Shown: piece by piece, positions 16,976 through 25,584 of the stretch | Layout: each line of letters opens with the position of its first letter | How positions within the stretch are numbered: the first letter of the stretch is position 1 | DNA from: Candidatus Epulonipiscioides gigas | GTDB taxonomy: Bacteria > Bacillota > Clostridia > Lachnospirales > Cellulosilyticaceae | DNA: 64,000 bases | Assembly (NCBI GenBank): GCA_001983555.1 | Contig: LJHE01000011.1 | Location: 1-64,000 of the forward strand | Direction: 5' to 3' | Translations under genes and position numbers: made by a program | Notes under the pieces: generated by a model | Told to the model about the DNA's origin: nothing | Databases searched by the model: none | Seen by the model: only the letters and a program-made list of their open reading frames with translations

Positions 16976-17037
16976 GTGGATGATGGGAGACTGTTAGTAA
17001 AAATATATGGATAATTTATAACTACAATTACTATAGT

Positions 17038-17727
17038 CTATTTCTTAGCTTTATTTGACTTCTTTTTTTCTTTGATTAATTTTTTATGAATTTTTGGAGT
17101 TGGAATTTCTTTAACTAAATTGTTACATTTATAAGAGGTTCTATCTATATTAGGCATAAAATAATAATTTTTTTTAGAAGAGTCATACATTAAAAATAGG
17201 GAGTAAATTCTAAATTTTTTAATTTTAGGTAAATTACAATTGATTTTTTTGTTAAAAGAGTTGAAAATTTCCAAATAATATTTTTTCTTTGTATCTAAAA
17301 TCAAATAATTACTTAAATTTAAGTATGGATTTTTAATTAGTTTTGGTTCTTCATTTTTAGTACATAAGTTAATAGTTTTAGCTTCTTTAGTAAAGCTCCC
17401 GATTCTTACAGCACAACAGTTATTCTTAAGGGGAATATTTTTTTCTTCTGATAAAGTACATTTATATTCAAGCTCATTTTTAAGTGTTTGAGATATTACT
17501 AATATATAACTTGTATTTGGTCTTAAATTTACTTTTTTAGTACAAAGTTTCTGAGCATTTTGCTGGTTTATGATTGTAATATCATGATAACTTGATGTTA
17601 TTTTCTTGTAGTTTTTTACTTGTTTTGGCAAAAGTTGTTTGATATGCATTTTTTCTTCTATTAATACAGATATTGGGTGGGGTGTTAAATTAATATATGC
17701 AATATAACATATTTCTTTTTGTTCCAT
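17038..17727 (-). CDS. Hypothetical protein, two DUF4397-like repeats
   Basis: The 229-residue protein has no signal peptide. Residues about 5 to 78 and 104 to 195 share the layout of DUF4397 beta-sandwich repeats: an opening strand (YIAYINLTPHPISV / CCAVRIGSFTKEAKTI), a Tyr/Lys-rich middle and a closing strand before a P/L-N-T-x-Y or K-K-Y-Y turn. The last 25 residues are very Lys-rich. DUF4397 proteins are usually exported, so a cytoplasmic form is odd. AAGGAGG precedes the ATG. The match is by eye and weak; it could be an unrelated two-repeat protein. It follows the insertion sequence and stands apart from the symporter upstream. Confidence 0.5.
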   Translation of the reverse strand: MEQKEICYIAYINLTPHPISVLIEEKMHIKQLLPKQVKNYKKITSSYHDITIINQQNAQKLCTKKVNLRPNTSYILVISQTLKNELEYKCTLSEEKNIPLKNNCCAVRIGSFTKEAKTINLCTKNEEPKLIKNPYLNLSNYLILDTKKKYYLEIFNSFNKKINCNLPKIKKFRIYSLFLMYDSSKKNYYFMPNIDRTSYKCNNLVKEIPTPKIHKKLIKEKKKSNKAKK

Positions 17728-17744
17728 AAAAACCTCCTTAATAA

Positions 17745-17787
17745 AAAAACTCCACTAGCTCATTTATAATAAGTATATGGAGTTTTT
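17745..17787 (-). terminator. Hairpin terminator after the symporter gene
   Basis: AAAAACTCCA and TGGAGTTTTT form a 10-bp stem with a 23-base loop, with a T run on the minus-strand side, 30 bases after the symporter stop codon. Confidence 0.75.
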
Positions 17788-17816
17788 AAATATTTTTGCT
17801 TAAAAAATATATTTAT

Positions 17817-19193
17817 TTAATTAAAGTTGGTTTCTTGAGCTACAATTTTAGATAAGGCAATAAGAGCAATTGTATTCGGAATAGCCATCAGTCCATTAAA
17901 AATATCAGCAATAGTCCAAACAGCAGCAACTGTCATATATGGTCCAATAAAAATCATTGTAATATATGCTATACGATAAATTTTAATATAATTCTTTTTA
18001 CCTTTTGCAAGATACTCAATACATTTTTCAGCATAATAATCCCAACCAAGAATAGTAGTAAAAGCAAAAAATACAAGACAGCTCATCAATAAAAATGAAC
18101 TTATTGTAGATGAAAATGGCAGAGCTTCACTAAATGCATACATCGTAATTTCTGCTCCAGCAAGACCAAGTTCAGGATTCCAAGCGTTTGTTATAACAAT
18201 TGCAAGACCTGTAATGGTACAAATAATAATTGTATCTATAAATGTACCTGTCATTGTAACAAGTCCTTGACGCACAGGGTCTTTAGTGGAAGCTGCGGCT
18301 ACTGCAATTGGAGCAGATCCTAAACCTGCTTCGTTTGAGAATATTCCTCTTGCAACTCCTTTTTGAATAGCTGTTTTTATTGTGATACCAACAATTCCAC
18401 CAGCAACTGCTTGTGGGTTAAATGCTCCAATAAATATTGCTTTAAACGCACCAGGAACAAGCTCAATATTACAGATAATTACCAAAATACCTAAAATAAA
18501 ATATACTATAGCCATAAACGGTACTACTATTTCAGCAACCTTTGATATTCGCTTAATACCACCAATTATAACAAGTGCTGCACAAATAGTTACAATAGTA
18601 CCTGCTATAATTGTACTAAGTGTAATTCCTATTGTACCTATATTAAATATAACTTGTGTTTTGTTTGGATCAAAAAAGTTTTGAATAGCAGAAGTTATTC
18701 CATTAATTTGAGTAATAGTTCCTATGCCTAAAAGTCCTGCAAGACAACCAAATACAGCAAAACATTTTGCAAGCCAAGTAAATTTCTTACCCATCCCTTT
18801 TTCTATGTAGTAAAATGGTCCACCTAAAACATGATTATTCTCGTCGATTTCTCTATACTTTATTGCAAGAAACCCCTCTGCATATTTAGTAGCCATTCCA
18901 AAAAATGCGGCAACTTCCATCCAAAACAATGCTCCAGGACCACCAGTAGAAATTGCAGATGCAACCCCAACAATATTTCCTGTTCCTATTGTTGCAGATA
19001 ATGCTGTACATAATGCTGCAAATGAACTAATTTCTCCTGTTCCATCTTCTTCATTTTTTACCATATATTTTAACGCTTTGCCCAGTTGTGTAATTTGTAA
19101 TCCTCGTAAACGTATTGTTAACAAAATTCCACAAAATAATATAAGTGCAATAAGTGGTACTCCCCAAACTATATCATTGATTTTATTTAACAT
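17817..19193 (-). CDS. Alanine/glycine:cation symporter (AGCS family)
   Basis: This is a sodium-coupled alanine or glycine transporter with about eleven membrane helices and 458 residues. Family motifs are GTGNIVGVASAISTGGPGALFWM near residue 75 and FSNEAGLGSAPIAVAAA near residue 290. The ATG at 19193 is chosen because AAAGGA lies 9 bases upstream; the ATG at 19205 abuts that site. The gene is controlled by a tandem glycine riboswitch with an intrinsic terminator, so glycine is the likely physiological substrate. Confidence 0.93.
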   Translation of the reverse strand: MLNKINDIVWGVPLIALILFCGILLTIRLRGLQITQLGKALKYMVKNEEDGTGEISSFAALCTALSATIGTGNIVGVASAISTGGPGALFWMEVAAFFGMATKYAEGFLAIKYREIDENNHVLGGPFYYIEKGMGKKFTWLAKCFAVFGCLAGLLGIGTITQINGITSAIQNFFDPNKTQVIFNIGTIGITLSTIIAGTIVTICAALVIIGGIKRISKVAEIVVPFMAIVYFILGILVIICNIELVPGAFKAIFIGAFNPQAVAGGIVGITIKTAIQKGVARGIFSNEAGLGSAPIAVAAASTKDPVRQGLVTMTGTFIDTIIICTITGLAIVITNAWNPELGLAGAEITMYAFSEALPFSSTISSFLLMSCLVFFAFTTILGWDYYAEKCIEYLAKGKKNYIKIYRIAYITMIFIGPYMTVAAVWTIADIFNGLMAIPNTIALIALSKIVAQETNFN

Positions 19194-19241
19194 AATAACA
19201 ATCATTCCTTTCGTTATGAGATGATAAAAACTTTTAACAAC

Positions 19242-19462
19242 AAAAAAGAGATGCTAAATTGCATCTCTCAAAAGACAAAAAAACATTAGGTCCTATAAAT
19301 AGGATCAATCTTGTTTTTTCTGTCCTTTTGCCTGAGAGATTAGCTTTCGCTTGCACCTTCGGCCACTATATATTTCAATAGTCGTCTCCAGAATTCCATC
19401 CATTTGCTGTCCTTTTGACCTGAGAGAATTACCCCATCGGTAAGCATATGCTTTCTCCAGCA
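19242..19462 (-). promoter_or_regulatory. Tandem glycine riboswitch with terminator
   Basis: Read on the minus strand, two aptamers follow each other. The first (about 19460 to 19388) has CCGATGGGGTAA and TCTCTCAGGTCAAAAGGACA. The second (about 19387 to 19315) has GGCCGAAGGTGCAAGCGAAA and CTCTCAGGCAAAAGGACAG. These are the conserved cores of the glycine riboswitch class. An expression platform follows, ending in the terminator GAGATGC/GCATCTC plus T6 at 19267 to 19242. It controls the downstream symporter by early termination. Confidence 0.95.
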
Positions 19463-19491
19463 AATATCATTTGGATTATTTGTTTATTTCC

Positions 19492-19519
19492 ATTATATAC
19501 TAATATTAAAAAAATGCAA
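19492..19519 (-). promoter_or_regulatory. Sigma-A promoter of the riboswitch transcript
   Basis: On the minus strand TTGCAT (19514-19519), a 16-base spacer and TATAAT (19492-19497) place the start near 19485, about 25 bases before the first aptamer. Confidence 0.7.
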
Positions 19520-19573
19520 CTAAAATTTTTCAAAATTTCAATTTTTTTTAAAAAAATAGTAAAAGTAATCATA

Positions 19574-19602
19574 TTGACAAAGATAGGGGGGTATACTATT
19601 AT
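19574..19602 (+). promoter_or_regulatory. Sigma-A promoter with CsoR-type operator in the spacer
   Basis: TTGACA (19574-19579), a 17-base spacer and TATTAT (19597-19602) form a good promoter. The spacer contains GATAGGGGGGTATAC. A run of G flanked by TA/TAT is the form of operator used by CsoR-family (copper, persulfide) repressors, and its place between the boxes would block polymerase. No csoR gene is in this window. Confidence 0.65.
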
Positions 19603-19633
19603 GTAAACTATATTATATAAAAAGGAGAACTTT

Positions 19634-20881
19634 ATGGAATATATTAGAAATTTATGGGATTTGTTTGTAGATATGTCATTTTATTTAGTTATTGGTATAA
19701 TATTTACTGGTATATTACATGCTTTTGTAAAAAAAGAAACAGTATTAAAACATGTAGGAAAAGATGATACAAAATCAGTAGTAAAAGCGTCTGTTGTTGG
19801 AGTTCCTCTTCCACTTTGTTCATGTGGAGTAGTCCCCACAGCACTATATCTTGGCAAAAATGGTGCAAGTAAAGGAGCAGTTGTAAGTTTTTTAACATCA
19901 ACCCCACAAACAGGTGTAGATAGTATAATTGCAACATATGGAATGATGGGACCATTTTTTGCAATATTTAGAGCTATTGCAGCTTTTATATCAGGAATTT
20001 TCTCAGGAATTGTAACAAATATCATTTGCAAAAAAGAAGTTATAACGTATGACAATAGCAAAACTAGTTGTGGTTGTTCAGATAAAAAAGAAGAAGCTAA
20101 AACATCTGGTTGTTGCTCACATAAAAAAGAAGAAGTTAAATCAGCTAGTTGTTGCTCTCATAAGAAAGAAGAAGCTAAAGTAGCTGGTTGTTGCTCACAT
20201 AAGAAAGACGAAGCTAAAGTAGCTAGTTGTTGCTCCCATAAAAAAGAGAAAGTTAAAGTAGCTAGTTGTTGCTCACATAAGAAAGAAGAAGTTAAAGTAG
20301 CTAGTTGTTGCTCTAGTAATAAACAAGTTGAGCATACTCTATCTTTTAAGGAAAAATTTAAAAGCATATTTACTTATGGCTTTGGTGAATTTTTAGACGA
20401 AATTGCAGTTAATTTTGTAATTGGTCTGTTAATTGCAACTCTTATAAGTACTTTTATTCCAGAAGACTTTTTAGCAGGAATTACAACACCATTTTTTAGC
20501 ATGATACTTATGTTGATTATTGGTATTCCTATGTATGTATGCTCAACAGCATCCATTCCTATTGCAATTTCACTTATAATGAAAGGAATGTCTCCTGGAG
20601 CAGCATTTGTATTTTTATTTGCAGGACCTGTAACAAATATTGCATCATTATCTATTTTATTAAAAAGTCTTGGTAAAAAAACTATGGCTGTGTATTTAGC
20701 TTGTGTAGCAGTTTGTAGTGTATTTTTTGGCTTATTATTAGATAACATAATTTCAAATCAAACACTTAATATGATTCATGTGCACATACATCATAAGCCT
20801 TTATATATGCAAATTATAGCTATTTTATTTGGCTGTTTGGTTTTAAAAAGTATTGTAAAAAGTAGATTGCAAAATAAGTAA
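19634..20881 (+). CDS. Permease, SO_0444-type Cu/Zn efflux (UPF0718-related)
   Basis: This 415-residue membrane protein has two half-domains of about four helices each. The first holds the hallmark PLPLCSCGVVP (about residues 58 to 68) and STPQTGVDS; the second holds GIPMYVCSTASIPIA and FLFAGPVTNIASLS. This matches the permease family that includes the Shewanella SO_0444 Cu/Zn efflux protein and the related ArsP/YraQ group. Between the halves (residues 145 to 228) is a cytoplasmic linker of seven 13-residue units with CCSHKKEE, a plausible soft-metal ligand. AAGGAG precedes the ATG. The CsoR-type promoter supports a metal role. The exact metal is inference. Confidence 0.82.
   Translation: MEYIRNLWDLFVDMSFYLVIGIIFTGILHAFVKKETVLKHVGKDDTKSVVKASVVGVPLPLCSCGVVPTALYLGKNGASKGAVVSFLTSTPQTGVDSIIATYGMMGPFFAIFRAIAAFISGIFSGIVTNIICKKEVITYDNSKTSCGCSDKKEEAKTSGCCSHKKEEVKSASCCSHKKEEAKVAGCCSHKKDEAKVASCCSHKKEKVKVASCCSHKKEEVKVASCCSSNKQVEHTLSFKEKFKSIFTYGFGEFLDEIAVNFVIGLLIATLISTFIPEDFLAGITTPFFSMILMLIIGIPMYVCSTASIPIAISLIMKGMSPGAAFVFLFAGPVTNIASLSILLKSLGKKTMAVYLACVAVCSVFFGLLLDNIISNQTLNMIHVHIHHKPLYMQIIAILFGCLVLKSIVKSRLQNK
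20066..20317 (+). repeat. 39-bp tandem repeats coding a Cys-Cys-Ser-His linker
   Basis: About seven in-frame units of 39 bases (outer ones degenerate) encode CCSHKKEEVKVAS and variants. Cys pairs and His recur at fixed 13-residue spacing. Confidence 0.92.
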
Positions 20882-20892
20882 AAAACAAAAAA

Positions 20893-20919
20893 AGATGATA
20901 CCAACTAATGATATCATCT
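20893..20919. terminator. Bidirectional hairpin between convergent genes
   Basis: AGATGATA and TATCATCT form an 8-bp stem. A long T run follows on the minus strand (for the YD-repeat gene); on the plus strand only CTTTG follows. Confidence 0.7.
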
Positions 20920-20937
20920 CTTTGATTAATAGATTAA

Positions 20938-22101
20938 TTAATTTAAATATTCATGTGTGGTATAAGAAAACAATTCACCATCTACATAAACCATATCTTT
21001 TGTTATTTCACCTGTAGAATTATATTCATATTCATGTGTACATTCAGAAGATACTCCATTTTCATAGGACGTATAGTTTATAAGATCACCTTTTTCATTA
21101 AACTCCTGCTCAAAGGAATAAGTTAATATCCCGTCTTCATACGTACTGGAGCTTATTAAATTACCTCTATCATCATATTTAGTCTGATCAACAGTAGTAA
21201 TTCTATTATTTTCGTAATAATAATAAATATCTCTAATTGAAGCACCATTTTCATCATATTCATATTGACAATCAAGCTTATCATTTAGATACCAATTTTC
21301 CCGTATCATAATATCATTTTCATTATATACATATTCCACTTTATATTGATCAACTATTGTACCATTCACATAAACAGTTTCCGTTATTAAATTTCCACTA
21401 TTATCATATTCAAGTTCATAGGTATTCAGTATCTCATTATCATACCAACTGCTCTTTATAGTGTTGCCGTTTTTATCATATTCTGATTGAGATATTATTT
21501 TACCATTTTCATACCCAATATCTTGTATGAGATTATTATTTTCATCATATTTATATTCATAATAAGAGATCATGTTACCATTATCATACCAAATCAATTG
21601 TATAAGATTATTATTTTCGTCATATTTATATTCATTGTAAGAGCTTATATTATCATTATCATAAAAAATTTCTTGTAAAACCTTATTATTTTCATCATAT
21701 TTATATTCATAATGAGAGCTTATGTTGCCATTATCATACCCAATATCTTGTATAAGATTATTATTTTCATCATATTTATATTCATAGTGATAACTTATGT
21801 TACCATTATCATACATGATGTCTTTTATGAGATTATTATTTTTATCATATTCATACTGATAAGAATAAGTAATTTGATCATTCTCATGCCAAATTTCATT
21901 TATTAGATTGCCATTTTTATCATATTCATAATTAATATAACTGATTAATTCATTATCTGAATTATATGTGTATATGCTAGTTAATGGAGCAGTTTCTATA
22001 GTATTTTCTATAATATGTTGCTCTTGTGCATATATATTAGTTAAAGTTATGTTTGTAAAGCAAGTTATAAGTCCTAATGCAATTACCATTTTAAGTTTCA
22101 T
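20938..22101 (-). CDS. Secreted YD/RHS-like repeat protein
   Basis: The 387-residue protein has a signal peptide (residues 1 to about 25, ending IYAQ) and then about thirteen repeats of 22 to 27 residues with the pattern YEYKYDENNNLIQDI-x-YDNG. The Y-D-x-x-G/N-N-L-I core is that of YD (RHS-type) repeats, which form beta-rich shells and bind carbohydrate in some proteins. There is no toxin tip, lipobox, LPXTG or SLH domain, so it is probably released or loosely attached. Five central units are exactly 25 residues each and almost identical. GAGGTAA precedes the ATG. Function unknown. Confidence 0.75.
   Translation of the reverse strand: MKLKMVIALGLITCFTNITLTNIYAQEQHIIENTIETAPLTSIYTYNSDNELISYINYEYDKNGNLINEIWHENDQITYSYQYEYDKNNNLIKDIMYDNGNISYHYEYKYDENNNLIQDIGYDNGNISSHYEYKYDENNKVLQEIFYDNDNISSYNEYKYDENNNLIQLIWYDNGNMISYYEYKYDENNNLIQDIGYENGKIISQSEYDKNGNTIKSSWYDNEILNTYELEYDNSGNLITETVYVNGTIVDQYKVEYVYNENDIMIRENWYLNDKLDCQYEYDENGASIRDIYYYYENNRITTVDQTKYDDRGNLISSSTYEDGILTYSFEQEFNEKGDLINYTSYENGVSSECTHEYEYNSTGEITKDMVYVDGELFSYTTHEYLN
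21487..21861 (-). repeat. Five 75-bp in-frame tandem repeats
   Basis: Exactly 375 bases encode five 25-residue YD units with high DNA identity; flanking units are more diverged. The gradient suggests expansion from the centre. Confidence 0.9.
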
Positions 22102-22250
22102 GAGTTACCTCTTCTCTATTTTTATCACAATACCATTATATGTATATTCATCCTTTTTATTACATCATTATTAATAGAACAATAATATTCAAGAATAACT
22201 TTTCAAATATTGGACATACTTTTTCTTATATTTAACGTGGAGGAGTGTAT

Positions 22251-23234
22251 ATGCGATTTTTGATTTATTTAATTACGTTTTTATTAATTGCTCCCAATTT
22301 ATTAGCTGAACATGTAAAAGTTATTAAACGAACTGAATTTTTAATGGGAACTTTTGCCAGTATTACAATTTACGATGCAAAATATGAAAAAGCATTAGAT
22401 AATTGTTTTGACGAGCTAAATAGAATAGATGAAACTCTTAGTTTAACAAAAGAAGATTCACTTGCTAATAATATTAATAATAAAGAGCTGTCGGATGAAA
22501 TTTTTAGTTTAATTGAAAAAGGAATTTATTATAGTAAGCTCACAAAAGGAGCATTTGATATTACTATTGCACCACTTAGTAATTTATGGAAAAATGGGTT
22601 TTCCACTGAAAAACTTCCTGAAAATGATGAAATACAACAAGCATTAAATTTAGTAAATTATAGGAATGTATATATTGATAGAGATAATAGAATAGTAAAT
22701 TTTGAATATGAAGATATGCAATTTGATTTTGGAAGTATTGCTAAAGGGTATTCAGCCGATGTTGTGTTTAATACGCTTCAAAAAGAAGGGGTAGACGAAG
22801 CATTAATTAATATTGGTGGAAATGTATTTGTACTTGGAAATAGAGATGTTAACGTAGGGCTGCAAGATCCATTTAGTGAAACAGGTGAAATTTTTGCTTC
22901 CATTATGTTAAATAATAAGTCTATTGTCACTTCAGGAATTTATGAAAGATTTATTGAAATTGATGGCATAAAATATCATCATATATTAGACCCTAAGACT
23001 GGTTATCCATTTATAAATAATCTTGCAAGTGTTAGCATCATTGGTAGAAATTCACTTGATTGTGATTGTTTATCCACGGCAATATTTGCAATGGGTCTTA
23101 AAGATGGTTTAGAATTTGTAGAAAATCTTTATGGGATTGAAGCAATTTTTGTTACAAAAGATAAAAAAGTTTATATTACAAGTGGTGTTAATTTAAAACT
23201 TACTAATCATGATTATGAAATTTGTGATATATAA
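22251..23234 (+). CDS. apbE: FAD:protein FMN transferase
   Basis: ApbE takes FMN from FAD and attaches it to a Thr/Ser of extracytoplasmic flavoproteins such as the NqrC/RnfG subunits. The protein has 327 residues and a signal-anchor at residues 1 to about 19 without a lipobox. Family motifs are MGTFASITIYD, DFGSIAKGYSAD, LINIGGNVFVLG, YHHILDPKTGYP and the metal-site region DCDCLSTAIFAMG. The ATG at 22251 is chosen since GGAGGA lies 6 bases upstream; the GTG at 22245 abuts that site. No rnf or nqr gene is near. Confidence 0.93.
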   Translation: MRFLIYLITFLLIAPNLLAEHVKVIKRTEFLMGTFASITIYDAKYEKALDNCFDELNRIDETLSLTKEDSLANNINNKELSDEIFSLIEKGIYYSKLTKGAFDITIAPLSNLWKNGFSTEKLPENDEIQQALNLVNYRNVYIDRDNRIVNFEYEDMQFDFGSIAKGYSADVVFNTLQKEGVDEALINIGGNVFVLGNRDVNVGLQDPFSETGEIFASIMLNNKSIVTSGIYERFIEIDGIKYHHILDPKTGYPFINNLASVSIIGRNSLDCDCLSTAIFAMGLKDGLEFVENLYGIEAIFVTKDKKVYITSGVNLKLTNHDYEICDI

Positions 23235-23236
23235 TC

Positions 23237-23264
23237 TTGCAAAACAAATTTGATGTGCTATAAT
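23237..23264 (+). promoter_or_regulatory. Sigma-A promoter of the serC operon
   Basis: TTGCAA, a 16-base spacer and a perfect TATAAT end 39 bases before serC. The short leader leaves no room for a T-box or riboswitch. Confidence 0.75.
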
Positions 23265-23303
23265 TTTAAGTATTACAATTAAATATAGAAGGAGATTAGT
23301 TAT

Positions 23304-24389
23304 ATGCAAAGACATTTTAATTTTTCTGCAGGACCTAGTATGCTTCCGTTAGAAGTTTTAGAAGAAGCTCAAAGAGAATTTTTATATTATAGTAATAGTG
23401 GTATGTCAGTTATGGAAATGAGTCATCGTTCCAAGGTATATGAAGATATTATTTTCACAGCTGAAGCAGATTTGCGAGAGCTCATGAATATTCCAAACAA
23501 TTATAGTGTTATGTTTTTACAAGGCGGAGCTAGTACCCAATTTGCAATGGTAGCATTAAATTTATTAAATAATTCTAAAAAGGCAGACTATATAAATACT
23601 GGTCAGTGGAGCAAAAAAGCAATTGAAGAAGCTAAAAAATATGGTGAAATTAATGTGGTAGCTTCATCTGAGGATGCAGTATTTAATTACATTCCAGAAC
23701 TTTCTTCATCTCTTTTTGATAAAGATGCAGACTATGCATATTTAACACTTAACAACACAATTTATGGAACTCATATATCAGATGATAAATTGCCAGATAC
23801 AAATGGGATACCTTTAGTTGGAGATATGAGCTCAAATATATTAGCAGAGCCATATGACATTACAAAATTTGGTGTGGTATTTGCAGGAGCTCAAAAAAAT
23901 CTAGGTCCTGCAGGAGTTACTATAGCTATTGTACGAGATGATTTAATAGGAAAACATCAGGCTATTACGCCAACAATGTTACAATATAGCATACATGCAA
24001 AAGAGAAGTCATTATATAATACTCCTCCAACATATTCGATTTATTTTGCAGGACTTGTATTTAAATGGGTTAAAAAAATGGGTGGAGTTCCTTATATGTA
24101 TGAATATAACAAGAAAAAAGCTTCTATTTTATATGACTTTTTAGATAATAGTAAATTATTTAAAGGAACAGTTGTCCCAAAAGATAGATCACTTATGAAT
24201 GTTCCTTTTGTATTACCAACCGATGAACTAAATTCTAAGTTTATTAAACAAGCTCAATTGCTTGGTCTTGTAAATCTTAAAGGACATCGAACAGTTGGAG
24301 GAATGCGAGCGTCTATTTATAATGCAATGCCAATAGCAGGAGTAGAAAAATTGGTAGAACTAATGAAAAATTTTGAAAGGGAGAATTAG
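23304..24389 (+). CDS. serC: Phosphoserine aminotransferase
   Basis: SerC converts 3-phosphohydroxypyruvate and glutamate to phosphoserine, step two of serine synthesis. It has 361 residues, the usual length. The N-terminus FNFSAGPSMLP, the motif NNTIYGTH and the PLP-binding lysine (Lys198 in FAGAQKNLGPAG) are present. AGAAGGAGA precedes the ATG. It is followed after one base by serA, so the two are co-translated. Confidence 0.97.
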   Translation: MQRHFNFSAGPSMLPLEVLEEAQREFLYYSNSGMSVMEMSHRSKVYEDIIFTAEADLRELMNIPNNYSVMFLQGGASTQFAMVALNLLNNSKKADYINTGQWSKKAIEEAKKYGEINVVASSEDAVFNYIPELSSSLFDKDADYAYLTLNNTIYGTHISDDKLPDTNGIPLVGDMSSNILAEPYDITKFGVVFAGAQKNLGPAGVTIAIVRDDLIGKHQAITPTMLQYSIHAKEKSLYNTPPTYSIYFAGLVFKWVKKMGGVPYMYEYNKKKASILYDFLDNSKLFKGTVVPKDRSLMNVPFVLPTDELNSKFIKQAQLLGLVNLKGHRTVGGMRASIYNAMPIAGVEKLVELMKNFEREN

Positions 24390-24390
24390 A

Positions 24391-25554
24391 ATGTATAATA
24401 TTTTAACATTAAATGAAATTTCTCACAAAGGAATTAATAAGTTAGATAAAACAGATTTTGTTGTTAATAGCGATATAACAAGTCCAGATGCAGTAATGGT
24501 TAGGAGTGCATCTATGCATGATTTTGAACTAAAACCTAATTTACTTGCAATATCTCGTGCTGGAGCTGGCACAAATAATATTCCTATTGATAGTTGCACT
24601 GAACAAGGTATTGTTGTGTTTAATACTCCAGGAGCAAATGCAAATGCTGTAAAAGAGCTCGTTATAGCTGGTCTTTTATTATCTTCACGTAAGATAATAG
24701 CTGGAGCAAATTGGGCACAATCTTTAGTTGGACAAGATAATATAGCCGACCTTGTAGAAAAAGGAAAAAAAGAATTTATTGGTCCTGAGCTTTATGGTAA
24801 GACTTTTGCGGTTATTGGTCTTGGAGCAATAGGCGTACTTGTTGCAAATTCTGCTATTGCTCTTGGATTAAAAGTTATTGGTTATGACCCATATTTATCA
24901 GTGACATCTGCTCTTCTTATGAATAATAATGTAAAAATTGTTGAAAATTTAGATGATGCAGTAGCTTTAGCAGATTATATTTCAATTCATGTGCCATATA
25001 GTGAAAATACAAAATATATGTTTAATGAAACTATTTTCTCAAAAGTAAAAGAAGGTTGTAGACTTTTAAATTTTTCACGTGGAGAACTAGTTGATAATAA
25101 TGCTCTTATGTCTGCAATGAATAAAGGTATAATTGCGAAATATATTACTGATTTTCCAACTGCCGAACTTCTTTCATTAGAAAAAGTTATTTGTATTCCT
25201 CATCTCGGAGCATCTACTCCCGAAAGTGAAGAGAATTGCGCTGAAATGGCTGCAGATGAATTAAAAGAGTTTCTTAAATATGGTGTAATTAAAAATTCGG
25301 TGAATTTTCCTAATTGTGACTCACAATATACAAATAAACCTCGAATTACTTTAATTCATAAAAATATACCTAAAATGGTTGGTAAAGTTACAAATATTTT
25401 AGCAGATGAAAATTTAAATATTGATAACATGGTAAATAAATCAAAAGGAGAAATTGCTTATACTCTCGTAGATCTAGATTCATTACATGAAGAGCATAAA
25501 ATTATTTCTCTACTTGAGCAAATACCTGGAATGATTAAAGTAAGATTAATTTAA
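24391..25554 (+). CDS. serA: D-3-phosphoglycerate dehydrogenase
   Basis: SerA oxidises 3-phosphoglycerate to 3-phosphohydroxypyruvate, the first step of serine synthesis. It has 387 residues. The substrate domain is split by a Rossmann NAD site (VIGLGAIGVLVANSA, about residues 136 to 150). Catalytic Arg in FSRGELVDN and His in IPHLGASTPES are visible. A C-terminal ACT domain (from about residue 315, ITLIHKNIPKMVGKVTNIL) suggests feedback by serine; the family's intervening domain is absent (short form). The ATG at 24391 follows AAAGGGAG; the longer frame from 24373 lies inside serC. Confidence 0.96.
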   Translation: MYNILTLNEISHKGINKLDKTDFVVNSDITSPDAVMVRSASMHDFELKPNLLAISRAGAGTNNIPIDSCTEQGIVVFNTPGANANAVKELVIAGLLLSSRKIIAGANWAQSLVGQDNIADLVEKGKKEFIGPELYGKTFAVIGLGAIGVLVANSAIALGLKVIGYDPYLSVTSALLMNNNVKIVENLDDAVALADYISIHVPYSENTKYMFNETIFSKVKEGCRLLNFSRGELVDNNALMSAMNKGIIAKYITDFPTAELLSLEKVICIPHLGASTPESEENCAEMAADELKEFLKYGVIKNSVNFPNCDSQYTNKPRITLIHKNIPKMVGKVTNILADENLNIDNMVNKSKGEIAYTLVDLDSLHEEHKIISLLEQIPGMIKVRLI

Positions 25555-25584
25555 TAATAGTCCTATCAGAATGGAGTAAATAAT

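Noticed and set aside
19574-19597. TTGACA with TATACT as a 12-base-spaced MerR-type promoter
   Set aside because: TATTAT at a 17-base spacing gives a normal promoter, and the G run fits a CsoR-type site better.
23265-23303. T-box or serine-related leader before serC
   Set aside because: The leader is only about 30 bases long.
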